This document shows positions 7,445 through 15,210 of a stretch of 61,342 bases of DNA, in pieces. A model generated the notes under the pieces. The model saw only the letters and a program-made list of their open reading frames with translations, was not told where the DNA came from and did no database searches. The stretch is taken from positions 1 through 61,342 of the forward strand of contig JBCBKP010000021.1 of the NCBI GenBank assembly GCA_038521625.1, read 5' to 3'. Both the position numbers and the translations under genes were made by a program. The first letter of the stretch is position 1, and the number at the start of each line of letters is the position of its first letter. Source of the stretch: JBCBKP01 sp038521625. GTDB taxonomy: Bacteria > Planctomycetota > Phycisphaerae > Phycisphaerales > UBA1924.

Positions 7445-9052
7445 TCACGGGTGCACGATGTTCGCGTACGAACCGCTCACGCCGAACAGCTGGCCCTGCC
7501 CGACCGGGGCCCCGCTGATCGCGGGCTGGGACGCCGGCCGGATGAACTCGCCCACCCGGTTGCCCGCGGCGATGTCCACCTCGACCGCGCCCGACCTCGG
7601 CCGCAGGACGTTGCGGATGATCGTGTTCTCGCCCAGCGTCACCCAGATCGAGAGCTCGTTGTTGTTCTGCACGATCGAGTTGCCGTCCACGAGCGAGCGG
7701 ACGCCGGCGACGAAGATGTCGGCGTAGACCGGTTCGGAGGAGTTGACCGAACCGTTGCGTTGTGCCGTGTTGTCACGCACGGTGCTGTAGCTGCCGACGG
7801 CGATGCCGTGCCGGCCGTTGACCGACGCCGTCGAGCGTTCGATCGTCGCGAAGTCGCCCAGCAAGAACCCGCCCTCGCCGTTGCCCAGCGTCTGCGAATC
7901 GGTGACCACGATCACGCCGAAGCCCTCGGCCCGCACGCCGACACCGGAGTTGTTCCGCGCGACGCTCGTCTCGACGCGTTGGGTCATGAAGAAGAACTGC
8001 TCGACGAACTCGTAGCCGTCGCCGAAGTTCTCCGTCGCGAGGCAGCCGACGACCGAGGCCGACCCGTTGATCCGGAAGCCGTCGAGGCTGTTCCAGCGTG
8101 CCCGGCTCGACTCGATCGAGGAGCCGTCGCCGACCGAGATGCCGTCGCCCTCGTTGTCGATCGCGTCGCAGTCCCGGATCGACGCCGGGCCGGCGGCGAG
8201 GAACCCCTCAAGCGTGTTGTCCTCGGCGACGCAGGACTCGAACGCGGCCTCGCCGTCCTGCACGCGGAATCCGCGCCCGCCGTTGCCGCGCGCTGTGGAG
8301 TCCGTGGCGCTCCCGCCCAGGGCGAAGTCGAAGCCCGACCCGGCGTTGTTCGCCGCGTGCGACCCGGCCGCGACGCCGTTGACCGCGAACGAGAAGCCGG
8401 CGGCCTTGTTGAGCGACGCGGTCGAATCACGCAGGACGCCGTCCGTGCTCATCTCGACCCCCGCGCCGAGGTTCGACGACGACTCGACGGACTCCACGAC
8501 CGAACTCGGTCCTGTCACGATGCCCGACCCGCCGTTGCCGATCGACCGGCAGCGTGCGACACGTCCATGATCGACCACGATGCCGCTGCGGTTGTTCGCC
8601 TGCGTCATCACGTCCTCGACGACGATGCCCGAGACGTTGAACGAGCCGGGCGAGGCGTTGATGCCGTCCCTGCCGAACCGGAAGATGAACCCGTCGCGGA
8701 TCCGCACGCGGCTGCCGCGGACCTCGATGCCGTGCACAGAATCGCCCGCGCCGCTGAGGCGGAAACCGTTGAGGTCGAGGGTGACGTCGTTGGTGCTGAT
8801 GGCGATGGCCGAGCGCTGGTCGCCGCCGGGCATCTGAAGGTCACCGGTCAGGAAGTACGACCCCGGGCGCGTGATCTCGAAGAGGCCGATCGCCCCGCCG
8901 GGCGTGGTCTTGTCGGTCACCGGGATGCGCGGCTCGAGCTGGCCGAGATCGGGGCCGGTCTCCGAGATCGGACCCGCGGGCGGCGTGAGCGGCCCGAGCT
9001 GGGCCGAGGCGGCGGACGCGATGAGCGCGAGAAGAGCGAGCAAGATGCGCAT
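7445..9052 (-). CDS. Secreted parallel beta-helix protein (paralogue 5, longest)
   Basis: 535 residues, the longest of the cluster. Signal peptide MRILLALLALIASAASA, then QLGPLTPPAGPISETGPDL, GQLEPRIPVTDKTTPGG, RPGSYFLTGDLQMPGG and VTLDLNGFRLSG. The long helix contains alternating short turns such as GSGIVTG, DGISVGDGS, DGFRINGSA and HGIAVGSYS. It ends GSYANIVHP. A strong GGAGGAA site sits upstream of the start at 9052. This is the classical PbH1-repeat pattern; no catalytic motif can be named. Confidence 0.85.
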   Translation of the reverse strand: MRILLALLALIASAASAQLGPLTPPAGPISETGPDLGQLEPRIPVTDKTTPGGAIGLFEITRPGSYFLTGDLQMPGGDQRSAIAISTNDVTLDLNGFRLSGAGDSVHGIEVRGSRVRIRDGFIFRFGRDGINASPGSFNVSGIVVEDVMTQANNRSGIVVDHGRVARCRSIGNGGSGIVTGPSSVVESVESSSNLGAGVEMSTDGVLRDSTASLNKAAGFSFAVNGVAAGSHAANNAGSGFDFALGGSATDSTARGNGGRGFRVQDGEAAFESCVAEDNTLEGFLAAGPASIRDCDAIDNEGDGISVGDGSSIESSRARWNSLDGFRINGSASVVGCLATENFGDGYEFVEQFFFMTQRVETSVARNNSGVGVRAEGFGVIVVTDSQTLGNGEGGFLLGDFATIERSTASVNGRHGIAVGSYSTVRDNTAQRNGSVNSSEPVYADIFVAGVRSLVDGNSIVQNNNELSIWVTLGENTIIRNVLRPRSGAVEVDIAAGNRVGEFIRPASQPAISGAPVGQGQLFGVSGSYANIVHP

Positions 9053-9157
9053 GCGATTCCTCCGGTGGCGTGCACCAAGAGGCTACCGCGCCGGTCCCGA
9101 TCCGCAGCGCGTTCCGGTGCATTCACCGGGACCGATGCCGTGATGGACTGATAAACC

Positions 9158-9200
9158 GGGGAGGGGACCAACGCCCCCTCTGGGCTTGGTCTTCTCCTCA
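9158..9200. repeat. GGACC-AAC / CTT-GGTC hairpin (copy 3)
   Basis: GGGGAGGGGACCAACGCCCC pairs imperfectly with GGGCTTGGTCTTCTCCTC. It sits between two divergent beta-helix genes. The remainder of the 282-bp gap 9053-9334 shows no gene. Confidence 0.55.
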
Positions 9201-9334
9201 TCGTTGCGCACCCCTTCGAGCGAGAACGGACGACGTTCCTCCGTCTCGCAGAGTGGGGCATGTGCGGCCCGCGCCCACGGCACGCTTGACGCCCGCGGTA
9301 GACTGACTCCGGAGCTTCAGAAGGAGAGACCGTT

Positions 9335-10672
9335 ATGCCGCACCGGACCATCGCCGCCCTCGCCCTGGCTGTCGCCTCGGCCGCGTTCGCCCAGATCCAG
9401 CCGCCCACCGGGCCGGTCGCCGACAGCGGGCCGTCGCTCGCCGAGCTCGCCGACGCCACGACCCCGATCGTCATCAACCAGCAGAACACGCCGGGCGATG
9501 GCGCGAACGACTTCATCATCCGCGAGCCCGGGCGGTACGTCGTCGATCGCGAGCTGGTGTTCAGCCGCAGCAACGCGGGCATCCTCGTCCGCCCCGATGA
9601 CAACATCCTCGACGGCATCGTCGAGATCGACCTCAACGGCCAGCGTGTCGTCGGCGCCGCGGGCGCCCGCAACGTGATCGAGGTCTCGAGCAACTCGTTC
9701 CAGCGCCCCAACCAGACGCAGCGGGTCGTGATCCGCGACGGCGAGATCCTCGGCAACAACCTCAGCACGGCCTCGCAGGGCGTCGAGGCCGACCGCGAGA
9801 CATCGCTCATGCTCCGGAACCTTGTCTTCTCCGGCATGCTCGGCAACGCCGTCAGCGTCGGCGACGGGGCGATCATCGAGCACTGCCAGTTCCGCGATGT
9901 CCGCTTGAACGCGATCCGCGCCGACTCCGACGGCGGCAACGGTGTGGCCGTCCGCCACTGCTTCTTCGAGCGGATCGGCAACGCCGCGGTCTTCCTCAAC
10001 AACAACGCCCGCGTCGAACGCTGCGTGATCCGCAACGCCGACGCCGAGGGTGTGTCCACCGGGATCATCGCCGACAACGGCGCGATCGTGCGCGACTGCA
10101 TCCTCGAGAACATCGGCCAGAACGCGATCCTCCTCGGCACCGACGGGCTGGTCTCTGGCTGCACGATCCGGGCCATCGGCGGCCGCGACGGCGCCACGAT
10201 CAACGGCGTGACGATCGGGCGGAGCGGCCGCATCAGCGACACGATCATCTCCGATTATCAGGGCACGCAGGCCGCGCTGTTCATCGATCAGAACGCGACG
10301 GCCGAGCGCGTCACGATCGACGGGTCGGAGAACGGCGGCATCCGGACCGGGCTGTTCAGCTCGACGATCCGGGAGTGCCACATCGACGAGACCGCCGGCT
10401 TACCAATCTTGGCGACCAGCTACTGCACGATCGTGGACAACGTGATCGAGGTCAGATTCACGTTCTTCACCGCCCTCGAGGCCGAGGGGTTCAACGAGAT
10501 CGACGGCAACAGGCTGTTCGGGACGATCCAGGTCACCGGCGGCGGCAACCGGATCACACGCAACCAGATCGCCGACGGCGGCATCGTCGAGACCAACCCC
10601 GCGCCGAGCCCGGCCAATCTCATCGGGCCGGCGAACGATCTGACATCGCCCTGGGCAAACTTCATCCGCTGA
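9335..10672 (+). CDS. Secreted parallel beta-helix protein (paralogue 6)
   Basis: 445 residues. Signal peptide MPHRTIAALALAVASAAFA, then the shortened signature QIQPPTGPVADSGPSL and EPGRYVVDRELVF. Beta-helix turns follow, including RNVIEVSSNS, RVVIRDGEILG, ARVERCVIRNAD and AIVRDCILEN. It ends TSPWANFIR, like paralogue 1 (SPWTNFDR); these two form a subgroup distinct from the ANIVF-ending paralogues. The start is preceded by AAGGAGAG. It has its own hairpin terminator and is followed by another paralogue on the same strand. Confidence 0.85.
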   Translation: MPHRTIAALALAVASAAFAQIQPPTGPVADSGPSLAELADATTPIVINQQNTPGDGANDFIIREPGRYVVDRELVFSRSNAGILVRPDDNILDGIVEIDLNGQRVVGAAGARNVIEVSSNSFQRPNQTQRVVIRDGEILGNNLSTASQGVEADRETSLMLRNLVFSGMLGNAVSVGDGAIIEHCQFRDVRLNAIRADSDGGNGVAVRHCFFERIGNAAVFLNNNARVERCVIRNADAEGVSTGIIADNGAIVRDCILENIGQNAILLGTDGLVSGCTIRAIGGRDGATINGVTIGRSGRISDTIISDYQGTQAALFIDQNATAERVTIDGSENGGIRTGLFSSTIRECHIDETAGLPILATSYCTIVDNVIEVRFTFFTALEAEGFNEIDGNRLFGTIQVTGGGNRITRNQIADGGIVETNPAPSPANLIGPANDLTSPWANFIR

Positions 10673-10688
10673 CGCCGGACCGACGCGA

Positions 10689-10738
10689 CAGGAGGAGAGG
10701 ACCAAACCCGCTCGCGGGGCTTGGTCCTCTTCCTGTTT
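10689..10738 (+). terminator. Long hairpin terminator (copy 4 of the GGACC-AAG family)
   Basis: Starting 17 bp after the stop of the beta-helix gene, CAGGAGGAGAGGACCAAACC pairs with GGGCTTGGTCCTCTTCCTG in a stem of about 18 bp around TCGC, followed by TTTGT. It behaves like an intrinsic terminator, but because four similar hairpins occur elsewhere it also counts as a repeat. Confidence 0.7.
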
Positions 10739-10790
10739 GTGCGCACTTGGTAGGCTGAGACCGCACCACCGGAACACGCAAGGAGAGACC

Positions 10791-11783
10791 ATGCACCGCA
10801 CCGCACAGGCCGTTGTCGCCCTGATCGCGACCGTCGCCAGCGCCCAGCTCGGCCCGATCAATCCCCCGGCCGGGCCCGTGGGCGATACCGGGCCCGACCT
10901 GAGTCAGATCGACGGCCGCACGCCGCTGAGCGCCGAGACCACCCCGGGCGATGGCAACAGTGTCTTCCGGATTGCCGCGTCCGGGTCCTACTACCTGACC
11001 CAGGACCTGGTCGTGCCCAGCGGCCGCAGCGGGATCGAGGTGGCAATCCCGAACGTCAACATCGATCTGAACGGCTTCAGCATCCGCGGATCCTCCGGCA
11101 GTCTCGACGGCGTGGACGCCGACGGCCGAGAACGGATCCGCGTGGCCAACGGCACGATCTTGGGCATGGGGCGCAACGGCGTGATCGTCGATAACGAGTT
11201 CCTGGTCGAGAACCTGATCATCCGAAGCATCATCGGCGGCGACGCGATCTCCGTTAACGCGCTCGGGATCGTCCGCAACTGCATCGTGAACAGCGTCTCC
11301 GGGACCGGCAACCACGCCGTGTTCGTGGACAACTGCTGTGTCGATATCGTCGACTGCCGGTTCGGCTCCGTGGGCGACTACGCCGTGTTTACCGATGGCG
11401 GCGCCAGCGTGGAGCGATGCCACTTCAACAACTCGGCCCTCGGCGCGTTCCGGTCTGTGACGCAGAGCTCGTTCGTCGGCAACACCGTCGAGTACGTCTT
11501 CGGCACCGTGCCGAGCGTTGTCGTCGGCAGCGATAGCATCGTCCGCGACAACTACATCGATTCCGGCGGCGGGTTCGGCGTGGACATCACCTCGACGCGG
11601 TGTCGCGTCCAGAACAACCACATCGTGCGCGGCACCATCCGCAGCACGGGCACCGACAACATCATCATCGGCAACACCGTGGATGCGAACATCGTCTCAA
11701 CCGCCGGCGACTTTGTCGGACCTCAGATCACCTCGCCCGCCTCGATGACCACGGCCTCGCGGTTCGCGAACATCGTGTTCTGA
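10791..11783 (+). CDS. Secreted parallel beta-helix protein (paralogue 7)
   Basis: 330 residues. Signal peptide MHRTAQAVVALIATVASA, then QLGPINPPAGPVGDTGPDL, SQIDGRTPLSAETTPGD, GSYYLTQDLVVPSGRSG and NVNIDLNGFSIRG. The turns include VDNCCVDIVDCRF, which aligns with paralogues 2 and 3. It ends TTASRFANIVF, differing from paralogue 3 by one residue in the last eleven. The start at 10791 is preceded by AAGGAGAG; the longer in-frame extension has no signal peptide and was rejected. It converges on the CHRD gene. Confidence 0.85.
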   Translation: MHRTAQAVVALIATVASAQLGPINPPAGPVGDTGPDLSQIDGRTPLSAETTPGDGNSVFRIAASGSYYLTQDLVVPSGRSGIEVAIPNVNIDLNGFSIRGSSGSLDGVDADGRERIRVANGTILGMGRNGVIVDNEFLVENLIIRSIIGGDAISVNALGIVRNCIVNSVSGTGNHAVFVDNCCVDIVDCRFGSVGDYAVFTDGGASVERCHFNNSALGAFRSVTQSSFVGNTVEYVFGTVPSVVVGSDSIVRDNYIDSGGGFGVDITSTRCRVQNNHIVRGTIRSTGTDNIIIGNTVDANIVSTAGDFVGPQITSPASMTTASRFANIVF

Positions 11784-11786
11784 TCC

Positions 11787-11958
11787 GTGTCACGACATGC
11801 GGTCGCGGGGTTCGGCCGCTCGTCAAGACGAAGATCGGCATCGCGACCCTCCGCGTGTGCGCGATAACTCGGCGACCGCGACGCGCTTTCGTCCGCAAGC
11901 GCGCGCCCCCGCATGCCCGGAGGGCGTGACTCAGACGAACCGTCCGGACGGGCATGAC
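11787..11958 (+). repeat. Full composite intergenic repeat, second complete copy
   Basis: This copy has the same order as 5869-6022: a diverged left palindrome (GTCACGACATGCGGTCGCG), the GACGAAGATCGGCATCGCGA block, the GGCGACCGCGACGCG block, and the right palindrome GCATGCCCGGAGGGCGTGAC (11911-11930). An extra palindrome GTCCGGACGGGCATGAC follows. It lies 3' of a plus-strand gene and 3' of a minus-strand gene, in a convergent gap. Confidence 0.65.
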
Positions 11959-11975
11959 AGGATCGAACAAAGCCG

Positions 11976-12001
11976 CGGGCCCCGTCTCTCGACGGAGCCC
12001 G
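11976..12001 (-). terminator. GC hairpin between convergent genes
   Basis: CGGGC...CCGT, loop CTCTCG, ACGG...GCCCG forms an interrupted stem of about 9 bp, 45 bp past the stop of the minus-strand CHRD gene. On that strand it is followed by CGCGGCTTTGTTCG, a weak T tract. Confidence 0.45.
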
Positions 12002-12045
12002 AGCGGTTCGGAGCATCGTGACGCCGGGCGTCAGAGGGGGGCTGG

Positions 12046-13044
12046 TTACCGCTCCTCGAAGAAGCGGGCGACGAACTCGTCCACGTCGGCGTAGCTGACG
12101 ATGCCGTCGCGGTTCAGGTCCGCACGCGGGAACGCGGTCGGGAAGTTTCCGAGCTGGCCGCGGGTCTCGCCGGCCGGGACCGCGTTGGTGTGCACGTTGA
12201 AATAGTACTGGTCCGGGTTGGTCGCGATGTCCAGCGCCAGCGGGGCCGGGATCTCGGTCTCGAACGAGAGGTCGAGCTGGCCGCCGACCGGGACCGGGAT
12301 CGCCGTCGGGTCGAGGCCGGCGATCACGTCGAAGAAGAAGACCACCACGCCGCCGTTCGAGCCGGCCGGCGCGTTGTGGATGTGGATCCGGGTGATCTCG
12401 GTGCCCTGGTTGATGAACAGCCGCATGTCGACCTCGATCTCGGCGATGCCCTCCTCGAAGCTGATCTCGGCCTCGGCGTTGCCGCGGCTCTGCGAGCTGT
12501 TCGCGGCGGCGCCGACCTCCTGGTCCGAGGTCAGACGCGACGGGATGAGCTCCTCCGACGCGACGTTGCCGAGCTGGCCGCGGGTCTCGCCGGCCGGGAC
12601 CGCGTCGGTGTGCACGTTGAAGTAGAACTGGTCGGGCGTGTCGATCAGCTGCTGCGCCAGCGACGCGTCGATCGTCGTCGTGAACTCGAGCTCGATCTGG
12701 CCGCCCTCGGGCACCGGGATCGCCGCCGGGTCGAGGCCCGCGATGACGTCGAAGAAGAAGACGACCACGCCGGCGTTCTGGCCTGCCGGGGCGTTGTGGA
12801 TGTGGATGCGGGTGATCTCGGTGCCATCGTTGACCTGCAGGTTGAACTCGGCGGTGATCTCCGCGTCCACGCCGTTGCCGTCGAAGTCGATCTCGACGAA
12901 TCCGACGCCGTTGCTGCCGGAGCTGTTCGCGGCCGGGCCGACCTCCTGATCCGAGGTCAGGACGCTGAAGACCTCGACCTGGGCCGAGGCGACGGTGGCC
13001 GTCGCCGCGATGGCGAGGGCGGTGCGGGCGATGAGACTGCGCAT
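12046..13044 (-). CDS. Secreted double-CHRD domain protein with dockerin-like tail
   Basis: 332 residues. Signal peptide MRSLIARTALAIAATATVA. Two tandem CHRD (chordin-like) domains follow at about residues 25-160 and 162-295. Each has the hallmark strings SDQEVG, IHIHNAPAG, GVVVFFFDVIAGLDP and FNVHT(D/N)AVPAGETRGQLGN. The last ~25 residues contain ADLNRDGIVSYADVDEFVAR, one EF-hand-like calcium-binding half of a dockerin repeat. CHRD domains are extracellular and of unknown bacterial function. The start at 13044 is chosen by the signal peptide and the AAGGAGA site. No cohesin is seen in the window, so the tail may simply be a planctomycete C-terminal module. Confidence 0.88.
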   Translation of the reverse strand: MRSLIARTALAIAATATVASAQVEVFSVLTSDQEVGPAANSSGSNGVGFVEIDFDGNGVDAEITAEFNLQVNDGTEITRIHIHNAPAGQNAGVVVFFFDVIAGLDPAAIPVPEGGQIELEFTTTIDASLAQQLIDTPDQFYFNVHTDAVPAGETRGQLGNVASEELIPSRLTSDQEVGAAANSSQSRGNAEAEISFEEGIAEIEVDMRLFINQGTEITRIHIHNAPAGSNGGVVVFFFDVIAGLDPTAIPVPVGGQLDLSFETEIPAPLALDIATNPDQYYFNVHTNAVPAGETRGQLGNFPTAFPRADLNRDGIVSYADVDEFVARFFEER

Positions 13045-13381
13045 GATTCGTCTTCTCCTTGCGGCGCGCCATCGGCGCGCGGCGACCAATGCTCGACCAG
13101 ACGCGGGCGCATCGATCCCCACCCCGCCGGTCTTCGGGCGTTGGGAACGGAGAGCCGGGCGCGACCGTCGCGTCCGGGAGCCGTCCCCGATCCAGATGTG
13201 CGTTGGAGGCGCGGGGCGCCGCCGGTGCCGGGTGGAGGTCCGCGCGCAGCGCCCGCGTTGCGTGACGGCAGAAGAAAATCGCGCCGCGGCGCACCACGCC
13301 GCGCTGCAGTCAACCCCATGGAGATGTCCGCTGGACGATCCGGCGCCGCAGCGGATCGCGAGAAGCCCCGCGCGGCAAAGA
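13045..13381. other. Intergenic region, no gene seen
   Basis: This 337-bp stretch upstream of the CHRD gene is very GC-rich. It contains short palindromes (GGCGCGCCATCGGCGCGC-type) but no convincing ORF, RNA or repeat. The CHRD promoter should lie here; no clear -35/-10 pair was recognised. Confidence 0.4.
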
Positions 13382-13444
13382 CGCGACCGCGACGCGGAGC
13401 GCCACGTCCGCGAGCGGGCGCCCCCTCACGCCCGGAGGGCGTGA
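13382..13444 (+). repeat. Right half of the composite repeat
   Basis: GCGACCGCGACGCGGAGCGC, CGTCCGCGAGCGGGCG and the palindrome TCACGCCCGGAGGGCGTGA (13426-13444) match the right half of the element at 5869-6022, including an identical 19-bp terminal palindrome. Confidence 0.7.
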
Positions 13445-13481
13445 CTCAGACCACACGCCGCCGGACGGCGGCGACAGAACC

Positions 13482-13521
13482 AAGGAGACCAAGGCCGGCC
13501 CGGCACTTGGTCCTCTCCCTC
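13482..13521. repeat. GGAGACC-AAG / CTT-GGTCC hairpin (copy 5)
   Basis: AAGGAGACCAAGGCCGGCCC pairs with the following ACTTGGTCCTCTCCCTC. It is 10 bp beyond the end of the minus-strand pyrC gene, so it may also act as its terminator. Confidence 0.6.
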
Positions 13522-13530
13522 ACCGGCGAC

Positions 13531-14913
13531 TCAGGCAAGCCCCTCGCCGCTCCAGCGCTCCGTGACCGAGGCGTCGAAGTGCCGCGGGTGACCGCCCACG
13601 ATCGTCGCCACGGCGCGTCCACGCGCGTGGTGCCCGACGAACGGCGAGTTCCGGCTCCGCCCGCGGAAGACGTCGTCGGTGATCGCCCAGTCCAGGTCGG
13701 GATCGATCAGCGTCACGTCCGCCGGCCCGCCGACCGCCAGCGAGCCGAGCCCGCGCGAATCGAGCCCGCAGAGCCGTGCCGGCTCGAGCGTCATCATCGC
13801 GATGAGCCTGGGCCACCCGATCGCCCCGCTCCGCACCAGCGCCTCGGCGTAAAGCGGCAGCGCCGTCTCCAGGCCGACGATCCCGAACGGCGCCGCCTCG
13901 AATGGCTCGGCCTTCTCGTGCGCCGCGTGCGGCGCGTGGTCCGTCGCCAGCACCGTGATCACGCCGTCCGCGACCGCCTGACGCAGCGCCCGCACGTCCG
14001 ACGTCTCGCGCAGGGGCGGGTTCATCTTCGCCGCCGGCAGGAGCTTCTCCCCGTCCGGGCTCACGCAGGCCTCGTGCGTCAGCGTCAGGTGGTGGGGGCT
14101 CGCCTCGCCGCTCACCGCCGCCCCCGCGTCCCGCCAGCGCTTCAGGATCTCGACCGTCCCGCCGCTCGAGATGTGCTGCACGTGGTACCTCGAGCCCGGG
14201 GCCGACGCCGTCAGCCGGCAGTCGCGGTCGACGACGATCTCCTCGGCGATCCGGGGCCAGCCCGCGACCCCGAACCGCGTCGAGACCTCGCCCGCGTGCA
14301 TCACCGATCCGGGCGTCAGGCTCCGGTCCTGCGCGTGCTGCATGACCGTCAGACCCGACTCGGCCGCCGCCTCCAGCACCCGACGCATCATCGCCGGCGA
14401 CTCGATCACGTCCCCGTCGTCGGTCACGCCGACCGCCCCGGCCCGCCGGCACCGGTCGATCTCGACGAGCCGCTCGCCCTTGCGCCCGGTGGTCGCGCAG
14501 CACGTCGTGAACACCCGGCACTTCGCCTCGCGGGCCGCGATCGCGAGCACCGCCTCGACGATCTCGGGGCCGTCGATCGCCGGGCTCGTGTTCGGCATCA
14601 TCACCACCGTCGTGAACCCGCCGGCGACCGCCGCATCCGAGCCAGACTCGATCGTCTCCTTGTATTCCTGCCCCGGCTGGCGGAAGTGCACGTGCGGGTC
14701 GATCAGACCGGGCGCCACGATCAGGCCCTCGGCCTCGAGCGTCGCCGAGCCGGCCGCGTCGCGGTCCGCCGGGCCCGGCAGCCCGTCGATCCTCGCCTCG
14801 ATCGCACGGACCGCCCCGTCGACCAGCAGCACGTCCGCGGTCTCGTCCCGCCCGGACGCCGGGTCGATCACCCGCCCGCCCTTGATCAGCAGCGTCTTCG
14901 CCGTTTTCGTCAT
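13531..14913 (-). CDS. pyrC: Dihydroorotase (class I type)
   Basis: 460 residues, slightly long for the family. It cyclises carbamoyl-aspartate to dihydroorotate in cytosolic pyrimidine synthesis. The zinc-binding HVH motif is in DPHVHFRQPG (H74, H76). The substrate-binding MMPNTSP follows, histidines at H193 (VMQHAQD) and H246 (HVQHISS) fit the metal ligands, NPPLR lies near 298-302, and the catalytic aspartate is in LATDHAPH (D325). The N-terminus KGGRVIDPASG is typical of the amidohydrolase beta-sandwich. No other pyr genes are adjacent. Allantoinase or hydantoinase is the main alternative, but the motif set fits dihydroorotase best. Confidence 0.93.
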   Translation of the reverse strand: MTKTAKTLLIKGGRVIDPASGRDETADVLLVDGAVRAIEARIDGLPGPADRDAAGSATLEAEGLIVAPGLIDPHVHFRQPGQEYKETIESGSDAAVAGGFTTVVMMPNTSPAIDGPEIVEAVLAIAAREAKCRVFTTCCATTGRKGERLVEIDRCRRAGAVGVTDDGDVIESPAMMRRVLEAAAESGLTVMQHAQDRSLTPGSVMHAGEVSTRFGVAGWPRIAEEIVVDRDCRLTASAPGSRYHVQHISSGGTVEILKRWRDAGAAVSGEASPHHLTLTHEACVSPDGEKLLPAAKMNPPLRETSDVRALRQAVADGVITVLATDHAPHAAHEKAEPFEAAPFGIVGLETALPLYAEALVRSGAIGWPRLIAMMTLEPARLCGLDSRGLGSLAVGGPADVTLIDPDLDWAITDDVFRGRSRNSPFVGHHARGRAVATIVGGHPRHFDASVTERWSGEGLA

Positions 14914-15210
14914 CGGGGCAGTCTACGGAGGACCGCCCCCAGAAGACCGCCCCCCGAGGACCACCACGGCCGGCCGGATGGCCCGCGCCGTCAGTACCCG
15001 AAGTTCACGTCGGGATTGTCGCTCGTGAACCCGCCGAGCGGCGTGTGAACCGCCCAACGGAACTGATCTCGAGAAGGACGTCGTTCTCTCGCATGCTCCC
15101 GACGTCAAGGTCGCTCGCGATTCTGTAGAAGACGAGCTCGATCGCTCGATGACCATGAGCCGAGCGCACGCCCCGAGCGTGCGCGGCCCAGAAGAACGAG
15201 GGGCGAACGA
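14914..15210. other. Intergenic gap with a possible decayed coding fragment
   Basis: The 297 bp between the divergent pyrC and beta-lactamase genes contain no intact gene. On the minus strand, 14991-15060 reads as WAVHTPLGGFTSDNPDVNFG then Y and a stop. A second frame just upstream reads FYRIASDLDVGSMRENDVLL. Both look protein-like but are out of frame with each other, which would suit a frameshifted remnant. Evidence is weak. Confidence 0.2.

Noticed and set aside
12190..15048. A 952-residue plus-strand open frame across the CHRD and pyrC genes
   Set aside because: It is antisense to two clearly recognised genes, has Arg/Asp/Val-rich composition typical of high-GC shadow frames, and shows no domain.
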